17,101 nucleotides of DNA, taken from an uncultured Oscillospiraceae bacterium. Its GTDB lineage: Bacteria; Bacillota; Clostridia; Oscillospirales; Oscillospiraceae. The stretch is taken from positions 1 through 17,101 of the forward strand of contig CAKTVN010000009.1 in NCBI GenBank assembly GCA_934623545.1, written 5' to 3'. This document shows, piece by piece, positions 6,454 to 13,065 of the stretch (position 1 is its first letter; every line of letters starts with the position of its first letter). The notes under the pieces are model-generated. The model did no database searches. It was given only the letters and a program-made list of their open reading frames with translations, and was not told the DNA's origin. The translations under genes were made by a program, and so were the position numbers.

Positions 6454-7365
6454 ATGCTCTTACACTGCACCGCCGCGCGCGAAGCGCCGCTGGAAAGCCT
6501 TCTGCGGCGGGAGCTTTCCATGTCCTCCTCGCTCATCTCGCGGCTCAAATGGCAGAGCGCCCTTCTGGTCAACGGCGTGCCCGTCCACACCAACCATCCC
6601 GTCCGCCCCGGCGACGAGATCACGGTCCGCATCGAGGAGACCGTCGAGGGCTTCGATCCGGAGCCGCTCGCGCTCCGCGTGCTCTATGAGGACGAGGCGC
6701 TCATCGCGCTGGACAAGCCGCCTGGGATGCTGACACATCCCTCCCCCTGCCGCAACGAAGGGACGCTTGCAAACGGGCTGCTGTACCATTATCTGCAAAC
6801 CGGGCAGCGCTGCGGCATCCATCCCGTCTCCCGGCTCGACCGCGACACCTTCGGCATCGTCCTGTTCGCAAAATCCGCGTACATCCACGAAAAATTCCGC
6901 TGCCTGCACCGCGAGGGCAGCATCCGCAAGACCTATCACGCCTGCGTCTTCGGCGCGCCGGAGCCGCCCTCCGGCACGATCGAGCTTCCGGTCTTCAAGC
7001 TCGGCGGCGGCAGTCTTCTGCGCACCGTCGACCCGCGCGGGCAGAGCGCCCTTACCGAATACCGCACCCTCGAGCGCTGGAGCCATACCGCCCTGCTCGC
7101 GCTGCATCCCATCACCGGACGCACGCACCAGCTCCGGCTGCACTGCCTCGCCTCGGGCTTTCCCATTCTCGGCGACCCGCAGTACGCGACCGACGCCTCG
7201 CGCGCCTTTTCCGCGCAGTGCGGTCTTGCGCCGCAGCAACTGTGCGCCATGGAGCTGGAATTCCCCCACCCGCTCACAAATGCACCCGTCTGCATCGCCT
7301 CCGGGCAGCGCGTCCGCTGCCCGGAGGCACCGGAGAGCGTCTTTTTTGCCGCAACCGAAGGTTGA
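6454..7365 (+). CDS. RluA-family pseudouridine synthase
   Basis: A 303-residue enzyme converting uridine to pseudouridine in rRNA or tRNA. An S4-like RNA-binding domain is at about 13-58 (LISRLKWQSALLVNGVPV), then the catalytic domain with LDKPPGMLTHPS (86-97), SRLDRDTFG (126-134), and ITGRTHQLRLHCLASGFPIL with GDPQYA following. D129 is the expected catalytic aspartate. The usual HRLDxxTSG motif has changed: His to Ser at 126 and Ser to Phe at 133. Target bases of this subgroup cannot be assigned. GGAGGAAG precedes the ATG at proper spacing. It lies 67 bases after the YtvI-like gene, and its stop codon is inside the 5' arm of its terminator. Confidence 0.92.
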   Translation: MLLHCTAAREAPLESLLRRELSMSSSLISRLKWQSALLVNGVPVHTNHPVRPGDEITVRIEETVEGFDPEPLALRVLYEDEALIALDKPPGMLTHPSPCRNEGTLANGLLYHYLQTGQRCGIHPVSRLDRDTFGIVLFAKSAYIHEKFRCLHREGSIRKTYHACVFGAPEPPSGTIELPVFKLGGGSLLRTVDPRGQSALTEYRTLERWSHTALLALHPITGRTHQLRLHCLASGFPILGDPQYATDASRAFSAQCGLAPQQLCAMELEFPHPLTNAPVCIASGQRVRCPEAPESVFFAATEG

Positions 7366-7412
7366 AATACGGAATTTATCCGTCATTCAACCTTCGGTTG
7401 TCTTATTTTTTG
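7352..7412 (+). terminator. Intrinsic terminator overlapping the stop codon
   Basis: Perfect 15-base arms (7352-7366, CAACCGAAGGTTGAA, and 7386-7400) are extended by a second stem ACGGA/TCCGT (7369-7373, 7379-7383) across a two-by-two internal loop, with a 5-base loop ATTTA. TCTTATTTTTT follows at once. The TGA of the pseudouridine synthase gene (7363-7365) is within the first arm, so translation to the stop codon would compete with folding. Confidence 0.9.
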
Positions 7413-7432
7413 CAAATTCAACTGATTTTCTA

Positions 7433-7487
7433 TTGATTTTTTAAGAACCATTGCGCATAATCGAGCCATAAGTTGCGGCACACGCAA
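7433..7487 (+). promoter_or_regulatory. Promoter and possible operator of the XRE gene
   Basis: TTGATT (7433-7438) and CATAAT (7456-7461) are 17 bases apart. Just downstream a short inverted repeat TTGCG-GCACA-CGCAA (7473-7487) lies where transcription should start. XRE regulators often repress their own promoter, and this repeat is a candidate site, though it is short. AGGAGG lies 9 bases before ATG 7534. Confidence 0.5.
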
Positions 7488-7533
7488 TCGAATTTCACAC
7501 ATAACACGACTGAAAATCAGGAGGCAGATCATA

Positions 7534-8421
7534 ATGAACGAATTTGGACAGAGGATCACCGCGCTTCGCAAGGAGCGCTCCATGACACAGGATCAGCTCG
7601 CACAGGAGCTTGGCATCACCGCGCAGGCGATCAGCAAGTGGGAAAACGGGCAGAGCTATCCCGACATCCTGCTTCTGCCGAAGCTTGCCGCGGTCTACGG
7701 CGTGCGCGTCGATGAGCTGCTCGGCTGCGCGCCGGAAGCGGACGAGGATGACGACGCCGCACAGCCCGCGCTCGACCTTCCGTGGGACGACGACCCCAGG
7801 ACCATACACGCCGTCCTGTTCGCCGGGCACACGCTCATCGGCGCGCAGGAGGTCACAAAATGCCCCGAGGCGAGCCGCATCACATTTGAATATGAGGGCG
7901 AGGCGCTGAACATCGACTCCGTCTTCGCCGTCACCGTCGACGGGGATGTACAGGGCAGCGTCCGCGCTGGCTCCAGCGTCAGCTGCGACGCCATTGGCGG
8001 CGACGTCAAGGCCGGCGGCAGCGTCAACTGTGACGACATCGACGGCAACGTCTCCTCCGGCGGCAGCGTCAACTGCGACGACGTCGAGGGCAGCGTCACC
8101 GCCAACGGCAGCGTCACCTGCGGCGATGTCGGCGGAAACGTCACGGCGGGCGGCTCGCTGAGCTGCGACAACGTCGGCGGCAGCGCCGTTTCGCGCGACG
8201 GCTCCGGCAAGGGGCAGAAAAAGCGCCGGAACTTTTCCTTCAGCTTTGACGGAAAGAAGTTTGACACCCGGCAGTTCGAGCGCACCATGAACGAGTTCGG
8301 GCAGAAGATGGGGCAGCTCGGCAGGGAGCTCGGCGAGCAGGTCGGCAAGGCGTTTGACGGCGCCGCCCCCTCTGAAGACGACGATTATGAGACCATCGAC
8401 GGCAGCGAAAGCGAGGAATGA
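7534..8421 (+). CDS. XRE-family regulator fused to a repetitive beta-solenoid-like domain
   Basis: A 295-residue protein. Residues 6-60 form a Cro/CI-type helix-turn-helix (LRKERSMTQDQLAQELGITA, then AISKWENGQSYPD). An acidic linker (68-90) and a short globular segment follow. Residues 141-215 hold five 15-residue repeats of pattern G-[SDN]-V-x-[AS]-x-G-S-[VL]-x-C-x-[DN]-[IV]-x. Regular V/C/I spacing with polar turns suggests stacked beta-strands, as in bactofilin-like or polymer-forming domains. A basic patch (KGQKKRRNFSF), an amphipathic helix (about 245-275) and an acidic tail end the protein. No signal peptide or membrane segment is seen, so it should be cytoplasmic. The function of the repeat domain is unknown; assembly or scaffolding is inference. 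It is followed 3 bases later by a small ORF. Confidence 0.88.
   Translation: MNEFGQRITALRKERSMTQDQLAQELGITAQAISKWENGQSYPDILLLPKLAAVYGVRVDELLGCAPEADEDDDAAQPALDLPWDDDPRTIHAVLFAGHTLIGAQEVTKCPEASRITFEYEGEALNIDSVFAVTVDGDVQGSVRAGSSVSCDAIGGDVKAGGSVNCDDIDGNVSSGGSVNCDDVEGSVTANGSVTCGDVGGNVTAGGSLSCDNVGGSAVSRDGSGKGQKKRRNFSFSFDGKKFDTRQFERTMNEFGQKMGQLGRELGEQVGKAFDGAAPSEDDDYETIDGSESEE
7954..8178 (+). repeat. Five in-frame 45-base coding repeats
   Basis: Five tandem 45-base units in the XRE gene encode residues 141-155, 156-170, 171-185, 186-200 and 201-215. The typical unit reads GGCGGCAGCGTCAACTG at its core. Each unit has a cysteine in the same place. The units differ at many third positions, so they are old or under protein-level selection rather than a fresh expansion. 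Confidence 0.85.
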
Positions 8422-8424
8422 GCC

Positions 8425-8556
8425 ATGTTTGAGACTGAAACCTTTTACGAGACCAGCGAAGGTCTCTCCCTTTACCAGACCTATCGCGGCTTTGCCTCCG
8501 CGCGTATTTTCCGCGATCCCTTTGAAAACCTGAAAAATTTTCTCGCAAACAGTTGA
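8425..8556 (+). CDS. Small ORF of 43 residues, unknown function
   Basis: ATG 8425 follows the XRE stop codon by 3 bases, and GAGGA in the last XRE codons sits 7-8 bases before it, the arrangement expected for a translationally coupled gene. It runs 43 codons to TGA 8554-8556. The product begins MFETETFYETSEG, has a central aromatic stretch (SLYQTYRGFASARIFRDPF) and no membrane segment. Codon use (CTC, CGC, GCG, ACC) is like that of the neighbours. Inside it, GAGACC and GGTCTC (8449-8466) form a small inverted repeat. The stop codon overlaps the -35 of pta. No family is recognised. It could instead be untranslated sequence between the genes. Confidence 0.55.
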   Translation: MFETETFYETSEGLSLYQTYRGFASARIFRDPFENLKNFLANS

Positions 8557-8608
8557 GTCCTGCGGCAAATCGTTGTATACTGGTTCCAGAAATGTGCGGT
8601 CCACCGCA
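8553..8608 (+). promoter_or_regulatory. Promoter and leader hairpin of pta
   Basis: TTGAGT (8553-8558) and TATACT (8576-8581) are 17 bases apart, a strong sigma-A promoter. Transcription would start near 8588. The leader contains a perfect 5-bp hairpin TGCGG-TCCA-CCGCA (8595-8608) just upstream of GGAGG (8613-8617). The short hairpin may affect mRNA stability; no operator was identified. Confidence 0.65.
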
Positions 8609-8627
8609 AAATGGAGGTATACATACT

Positions 8628-9644
8628 ATGTTTACGAAACTGCTTGACGCGCTGAAGGCAACGCGCCGCACCATCGTCTTTACCGAAGGTCCCGACGCCC
8701 GTATTCTCGAGGCGACCGACCGCCTGCTGAAGGAAGACCTGATGGACGTCATTCTGATCGGCAACGTCGACGAGGTCAAGGCTGCCGCGGAAAAGGGCAA
8801 CTTCTGCATCTGCAAGGCGCAGATCATCGATCCGGCGACCTATGAGGGCATGGACGAGATGGTCGCGAAGATGGTCGAGCTGCGCAAGGGCAAGATGTCT
8901 GAGGAAGACTGCCGCGCCGCGCTCGCCAAGGGCAACTATTTCGGCACGATGCTCGTCAAGATGGGCAAGGCAGACGCCCTGCTCGGCGGCGCGACCTACT
9001 CCACCGCCGATACCGTCCGCCCCGCGCTCCAGCTGGTCAAGACGAGAAAGGGCGCGCATCTGGTCTCCTCCTCGTTCATCCTGTTCCGCAAGGACAAGGA
9101 CGGCAACGACGAAAAATACTGCATGGGCGACTGCGCCATCAACATCGACTATCCCGACACGCTCGACAAGACCACCGGCGAGGTCGTCTTCTCTGGCGCG
9201 CAGAAGCTGGCTGAGGTCGCGGTAGAGTCCGCGCGCACCGCCGCCTTCTTCGGCATCGACCCGAAGGTCGCGCTCCTGTCCTTCTCCACCAAGGGCTCCG
9301 GCAAGGGCGGCACCGTCCAGCTCAGCCACGACGCCACCATCGAGGCGCAGAAGCTCGCGCCCGAGCTTGCCATCGACGGCGAGATGCAGTTCGACGCCGC
9401 GGTCTCCCCGGTCGTCGGTCAGCTGAAGTTCCCCGGCTCCAAGGTCGCGGGCTACGCCAACACCTTCATCTTCCCGTGCATCGAAGCCGGCAACATCGGC
9501 TATAAGATCGCACAGCGCCTTGGCGGCTTTGAGGCTTACGGTCCCATCCTTCAGGGTCTGAACGCCCCCATCAACGACCTGTCCCGCGGCTGCAACGCAG
9601 ACGAGGTCTACAAGATGGCGATCATTACCGCCGGTATGGCATAA
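8628..9644 (+). CDS. pta: Phosphate acetyltransferase (phosphotransacetylase)
   Basis: A 338-residue cytoplasmic enzyme transferring acetyl between CoA and phosphate, normally paired with acetate kinase to make ATP from acetyl-CoA in fermenters. Length fits the short single-domain Pta of Clostridia. Recognisable blocks are IVFTEGPDARILEA near the start, MLVKMGKADALLGGATYSTA with TVRPALQL following, SFSTKGSGKG, and the C-terminal EMQFDAAVSPVVGQLKFPGS with NTFIFPCIEAGNIGYKIAQR. The start is ATG 8628 with ATGGAGG about 10 bases ahead; the open frame extends upstream to 8553 through the promoter. It has its own promoter and terminator, so it is monocistronic. No ackA lies next to it in this window. 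Confidence 0.96.
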   Translation: MFTKLLDALKATRRTIVFTEGPDARILEATDRLLKEDLMDVILIGNVDEVKAAAEKGNFCICKAQIIDPATYEGMDEMVAKMVELRKGKMSEEDCRAALAKGNYFGTMLVKMGKADALLGGATYSTADTVRPALQLVKTRKGAHLVSSSFILFRKDKDGNDEKYCMGDCAINIDYPDTLDKTTGEVVFSGAQKLAEVAVESARTAAFFGIDPKVALLSFSTKGSGKGGTVQLSHDATIEAQKLAPELAIDGEMQFDAAVSPVVGQLKFPGSKVAGYANTFIFPCIEAGNIGYKIAQRLGGFEAYGPILQGLNAPINDLSRGCNADEVYKMAIITAGMA

Positions 9645-9697
9645 ACACAGCAAACACCGCTGTCATCCAAGGTGACCTGCGCCACCTGAAAAACCTC

Positions 9698-9729
9698 GTG
9701 GGATGCCGCTGCGCGGCATCCCACTTTTA
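9698..9729 (+). terminator. Intrinsic terminator of pta
   Basis: Perfect 11-base arms GTGGGATGCCG (9698-9708) and its complement (9714-9724) enclose the loop CTGCG, followed by TTTTA. It lies 54 bases after the pta stop. Confidence 0.85.
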
Positions 9730-9930
9730 TCGGGTCAAAAGCTTTTGACCCGATCTCAAATGCGATTCGCGTTGCTGCCATCGCGTTTGAAAAGGCTGCA
9801 CAATGCTGCGCGCATAATTTTGCACCCCGGGTGCAAAATTTCCACACTTGCATTGTGCAAAGAGTTTTGTCCGACGCACACGCCGCCAGACAAAACGAAT
9901 CTACATTTTATTCCGCCGTGCGCGGCGGAA
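9729..9930. repeat. Run of five different palindromes after the pta terminator
   Basis: Five palindromes follow one another in the pta-MATE gap. (1) 9729-9754, a perfect 26-base palindrome with no loop, half-site ATCGGGTCAAAAG. (2) 9756-9766 with 9780-9790, 11 pairs including one G-T, 13-base loop. (3) TGCACAATGC 9797-9806 with 9850-9859, enclosing 9816-9840, a perfect palindrome with half AATTTTGCACCC and one central base. (4) GTTTTGTC 9864-9871 with GACAAAAC 9889-9896. (5) TTCCGCCG-TGCG-CGGCGGAA 9911-9930. None has a standard T-tail. No gene is seen in 9645-10013. Confidence 0.8.
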
Positions 9931-9946
9931 CTCTGCGAGGCTTTTA
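9928..9946 (+). repeat. Dispersed 19-base block, copy 1
   Basis: GAACTCTGCGAGGCTTTTA is identical to 13118-13136 in the livK-livH gap. In both places it directly follows a GC-rich palindromic or near-palindromic stretch (here TTCCGCCG-TGCG-CGGCGGAA). It lies 68 bases before the MATE start codon. Confidence 0.75.
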
Positions 9947-10013
9947 TCGCGTATACAGAGACGTCGTAAAATGACAGTCCTTTGTTATCTTGAATCTTTT
10001 GGAGTGTTTTCAT

Positions 10014-11426
10014 ATGAAATGGAGTAAATATCTGGGCGATAAGCCCTTCTGGAAAGTGACGCTCCGTCTGGCGGTCCCTGTCGCGCTGCAAAACGTGCTG
10101 ACCAGCTCCTTCCAGCTCGTCGACACCATGATGGTCTCCCGTCTGGGCGACGTCGCGCTGTCCGCCGTCGGCATGGCGGCGCAGTGGGGCTGGCTGTGCG
10201 CACTGCTCGGCTTCGGTCTGTGCTCCGGCATGAGCGTCTTTATCTCGCAGTATTGGGGCATCAAGGACCACAAGGGCATCCGCCGCGTGCTCGGCATGGG
10301 CGTGATGACGTGCCTGGTGCTGACGTCGATCTTCCTGCTCGTCGCGTGCCTCGCCCCCGGCTGGGTGCTCGGGCTGTTCAACAAGGACCCGAGCGTCGTC
10401 GCCGCCGGATGCGAATACCTGTCCATCGTCTGTTTTTCCTATCCGGCGGTCACGCTGACGAACGTCCTGTGCACCGTCCTGCGCAACACGGAGCGTGTGC
10501 GTCTGCCGCTCTATGTCTCGATCTTCACGACCATCGCCAACGCCTTCGTGGACTACGGTCTCATCTTCGGTGCGTTCGGCTTCCCGCAGATGGGCATCGC
10601 CGGCGCGGCGCTCGCGACGTGCATCTCCTCGTGGCTCGGTCCGGTGCTGATCCTGCTCTTCTCCGCGTTTGAGAAGAATCTGCTCATCGGTCCCATCCGG
10701 GAGCTCACGGCATTCGGGCTTGAAAACCTCAAGATCTTCTACCGGCGCGCGCTTCCGGTCGTCTTCAATGAGGGGATGTGGGCGCTCGGCATTCTGGTCC
10801 TCAATATGGTCTACGCCAACATCGGCTATGAGTATTACGCGGGCATGACCATCTTCAAGACCTTCTCGGAGCTTGCGTTCTCCTTCTACGTCGGGCTCGG
10901 AAACTCCTGCGTCATCATGGTCGGGAAATCGATCGGTCAGGGCAAGATCCGCCGCGGGGTCGAAGACGCCACGCGCTTCTCCGTCCTCATCCCGCTGATG
11001 GGCGTGGTGATCGGCGGGCTGACGATCCTATTCCGCTACCCGCTCATCTCCGTGTTCGCAAACGGAAGCAATCTCTCCGCGCTGACGCTCCAAACGGCAC
11101 TGAGCGTCACGATCTTCTGCTCGGCGGAGGTGTTCTTCCGGAACATTTCCTATGTTCAGGTCGTCGGCGTCTTCCGCTCCGGCGGCGACACGCTGTGCGG
11201 GATGCTCTATGACATGGGAAGTCTCTGGCTGGTCTCCATCCCGCTGACGCTGCTTGCGGCGAATGTGCTGAAGCTGCCGTTCTTCTGGGTCGTCGTTGTC
11301 GCCTATCTCGGCGAGGACATCCCGAAATCCATCGCCTGCCTGCTCCACTTCCGCAGCTTCAAATGGCTCAAGCCGGTCACGGAGGAGGGACGCGCCGGAT
11401 TGCGGGCGTACCGTGAAAGTGAATAG
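10014..11426 (+). CDS. MATE family efflux transporter
   Basis: A 470-residue inner-membrane protein expected to export cationic drugs, metabolites or toxins in exchange for Na+ or H+. It has about 12 hydrophobic segments in two halves. The first half opens with LAVPVALQNVLTSSFQLVDT and MMVSRLGDVALSAVGMAAQ, the classic MatE start; the second begins near ALPVVFNEGMWALGILVLNM and FKTFSELAFSFYVGLGNSC. Length is normal. ATG 10014 has GGAG 9 bases before it; the TTG further upstream lacks a ribosome site. It stands alone between a palindrome-filled gap and a strong terminator, and no convincing promoter was found in the gap. Substrate is unknown. Confidence 0.94.
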   Translation: MKWSKYLGDKPFWKVTLRLAVPVALQNVLTSSFQLVDTMMVSRLGDVALSAVGMAAQWGWLCALLGFGLCSGMSVFISQYWGIKDHKGIRRVLGMGVMTCLVLTSIFLLVACLAPGWVLGLFNKDPSVVAAGCEYLSIVCFSYPAVTLTNVLCTVLRNTERVRLPLYVSIFTTIANAFVDYGLIFGAFGFPQMGIAGAALATCISSWLGPVLILLFSAFEKNLLIGPIRELTAFGLENLKIFYRRALPVVFNEGMWALGILVLNMVYANIGYEYYAGMTIFKTFSELAFSFYVGLGNSCVIMVGKSIGQGKIRRGVEDATRFSVLIPLMGVVIGGLTILFRYPLISVFANGSNLSALTLQTALSVTIFCSAEVFFRNISYVQVVGVFRSGGDTLCGMLYDMGSLWLVSIPLTLLAANVLKLPFFWVVVVAYLGEDIPKSIACLLHFRSFKWLKPVTEEGRAGLRAYRESE

Positions 11427-11444
11427 GTCCCGGCAGCATATTTG

Positions 11445-11491
11445 TCCGCTCCGGATGCACATTCGTGTGCGTCCGGAGCGGATCTTTCTTC
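11445..11491 (+). terminator. Strong intrinsic terminator with TTCG loop
   Basis: Seventeen-base arms (11445-11461, TCCGCTCCGGATGCACA, and 11466-11482) pair fully with one G-T wobble around TTCG, an extra-stable tetraloop as RNA, followed by TCTTTCTTC. It lies 18 bases after the MATE stop. Confidence 0.9.
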
Positions 11492-11671
11492 AAAATGGCA
11501 TGATCCCCCGCCCGAGCGCGCCCGTTTTCGCCACCTCTCCGGCGCATTTGGAAGCATTCCGGTGCAGATTCGTGCATTTCGACATTACTATTTCAGTGTG
11601 AATGCACATATTTCTCAGTCAAAAATTGTTTATATTTCATAATTTCCATGACATTTTACACTTTTTGCATC
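11492..11671. other. Intergenic stretch before the liv promoter
   Basis: No gene is supported here. Base composition falls toward AT from about 11570. A 7-base inverted repeat GTGCATT/AATGCAC (11572-11578, 11601-11607) is visible, with other GCATT-like words nearby, but no clear function. Short open frames here lack ribosome sites. Confidence 0.6.
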
Positions 11672-11737
11672 TTTTTTCGATTTTTTTACAAAATCGAAAA
11701 AATACTTCTTGCATTTTCACTTCCTCCCCGCTATAAT
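11672..11737 (+). promoter_or_regulatory. liv operon promoter with upstream AT-rich palindrome
   Basis: TTGCAT (11709-11714) and a perfect TATAAT (11732-11737) are 17 bases apart. Immediately upstream, TTTTTTCGATTTT (11672-11684) and its exact complement (11690-11702) form a 13-bp inverted repeat with a 5-base loop, ending 6 bases before the -35. It may be a regulator site, an UP-element-like region or a transcription stop for incoming readthrough. Transcription should begin near 11744, giving a leader of about 107 bases. Confidence 0.75.
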
Positions 11738-11753
11738 ATGAAACTATAAAAGT

Positions 11754-11812
11754 TCCCGTCAGTAAAGACACTTGTCCTTCTCATAAAGACATTTTTGGAT
11801 TTTCCTGCGGGA
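11754..11812 (+). promoter_or_regulatory. Possibly structured leader of livK
   Basis: TCCCGTCAG (11754-11762) can pair with CTGCGGGA (11805-11812) with one bulged base, closing a 42-base loop. Inside or beside it TAAAGACA occurs twice (11763-11770 and 11784-11791), 21 bases apart, equal to two helical turns. No known riboswitch or T-box pattern was recognised. GAGGAGG lies 8 bases before ATG 11851. Confidence 0.35.
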
Positions 11813-11850
11813 CACACACCCAACGCACGTTCAAAGAGGAGGAAAACATC

Positions 11851-13065
11851 ATGAAAAAAATCATTGCTTTGATGCTCGCCGTGCTGATGCTCGTCTGCGC
11901 GTTCGCAGGCTGCGCCAGCACCGCGTCTGACAAGACGCCCGCCGCAAGCTCCGACTCCAGCAGCAGCGCTTCCGACAGCAGCGAAAACGTCGTCAAGATC
12001 GGCGTCTTTGAGCCGCAGTCCGGCGACAACGGCGCCGGCGGCAAGCAGGAGATCCTCGGTATGCAGTTTGCAAATCAGGAGACGCCCACCGTCGAGATCG
12101 GCGGCAAGGAGTATAAGGTCGAGCTGCTCTACGCAGACAACGCCTCCTCCAACGACAAGGCGCCCTCTGCTGCGCAGACCCTGATCTCCGGCGGCGCTTC
12201 GCTGGTCCTCGGCTCCTACGGCTCCGGCGTTTCGATCGCCGCGGGCGATACCTTCGCCGCCGCCAACGTCCCCGCCATCGGCGTCACCTGCACCAACCCG
12301 AACGTCACCGCCGATTGCAGCGTCTACTTCCGCATCTGCTTCCTCGATCCGTTCCAGGGCACCGTCCTTGCGAACTACGCCAAGAACGAGCTCGGCGCAA
12401 AGAAGGCATACTGCCTGTCCAAGCAGGGCGACGACTACTCCGGCGGTCTGAGCCACTACTTCGTCGAAGCCTTCGGCAAGGAGAACTGCGTTGTTGAGGA
12501 ATTCCCGGAGGGCACCTCGGACTACTCCACCTACATCACCAATGCTCAGAATCAGGGCTGCGACGTCTTCTTCTCCCCGGTCTCTACTGAGGCTGCCGCA
12601 CAGATCATCGCCAAGGCTGCCGCCCAGTCGCTCGGTATGCCGATCCTCGCGGGCGACACGTGGGACTCCAACGTCATCCTCGAAGCCGCGAAGGGAACCG
12701 ACGTTGAGATCTGCGTCACCACCTTCTATCAGGAGGGCGCGGACGCCGACTTCGACGCGAACATCAAGGCGTGGATGAACTCCGATTCCACCGCGCTTGC
12801 CAACAATGGCGGCAACGACGAGCTCGCAGCCGTCACCGCGATGGGCTATGACGCCTATTACGTCGCGCTCGAGGCGCTCAAGGCTGCCGGCTCGACCGAC
12901 CCCGCTGAGGTCCTCAAGGTCCTCCCGAGCGTCACCTACACCGGCGTGACCGGCGCGATCTCCTTCAACGAGACCGGCGACGCCAACCGCACCAGCGCGT
13001 TCGTCAAGCGCTGCAACACCGAGACCGGCAAGTGGGACTTCGTCACGGAAGCCACCGTCGGCTAA
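11851..13065 (+). CDS. livK: ABC transporter substrate-binding lipoprotein, branched-chain amino-acid type
   Basis: A 404-residue extracytoplasmic binding protein anchored by a lipid. MKKIIALMLAVLMLVCAFAG precedes Cys21, a clear lipobox. A Ser/Asp-rich linker (about 22-45) leads to a type I periplasmic-binding fold (Peripla_BP_6) starting VVKIGVFEPQSGDNGAGGKQ, with LVLGSYGSGVSIAAGDTFAA and VPAIGVTC as expected for LivJ/LivK proteins. GAGGAGG precedes the ATG at 8 bases. It is the first gene of a five-gene importer operon with a perfect -10. A 290-base structured gap separates it from livH. The ligand may be Leu/Ile/Val or another small amide or amino acid; the sequence alone does not decide. 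Confidence 0.93.
   Translation: MKKIIALMLAVLMLVCAFAGCASTASDKTPAASSDSSSSASDSSENVVKIGVFEPQSGDNGAGGKQEILGMQFANQETPTVEIGGKEYKVELLYADNASSNDKAPSAAQTLISGGASLVLGSYGSGVSIAAGDTFAAANVPAIGVTCTNPNVTADCSVYFRICFLDPFQGTVLANYAKNELGAKKAYCLSKQGDDYSGGLSHYFVEAFGKENCVVEEFPEGTSDYSTYITNAQNQGCDVFFSPVSTEAAAQIIAKAAAQSLGMPILAGDTWDSNVILEAAKGTDVEICVTTFYQEGADADFDANIKAWMNSDSTALANNGGNDELAAVTAMGYDAYYVALEALKAAGSTDPAEVLKVLPSVTYTGVTGAISFNETGDANRTSAFVKRCNTETGKWDFVTEATVG

Noticed and set aside
7495..8604. A 369-codon minus-strand frame over the XRE gene
   Set aside because: Its repetitive Ala/Val/Asp content is just the reverse complement of the 45-base repeats, and it runs through two plus-strand promoters.
9729..9754. The 26-base palindrome as a second pta terminator
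   Set aside because: It is loopless, AT-rich in the middle, and followed by CTCAAATG rather than a T-run; the true terminator is at 9698-9729.
11738..11850. T-box, lysine or other known riboswitch before livK
   Set aside because: No T-box sequence, no specifier-like stem and no recognisable aptamer core is visible in the short leader.
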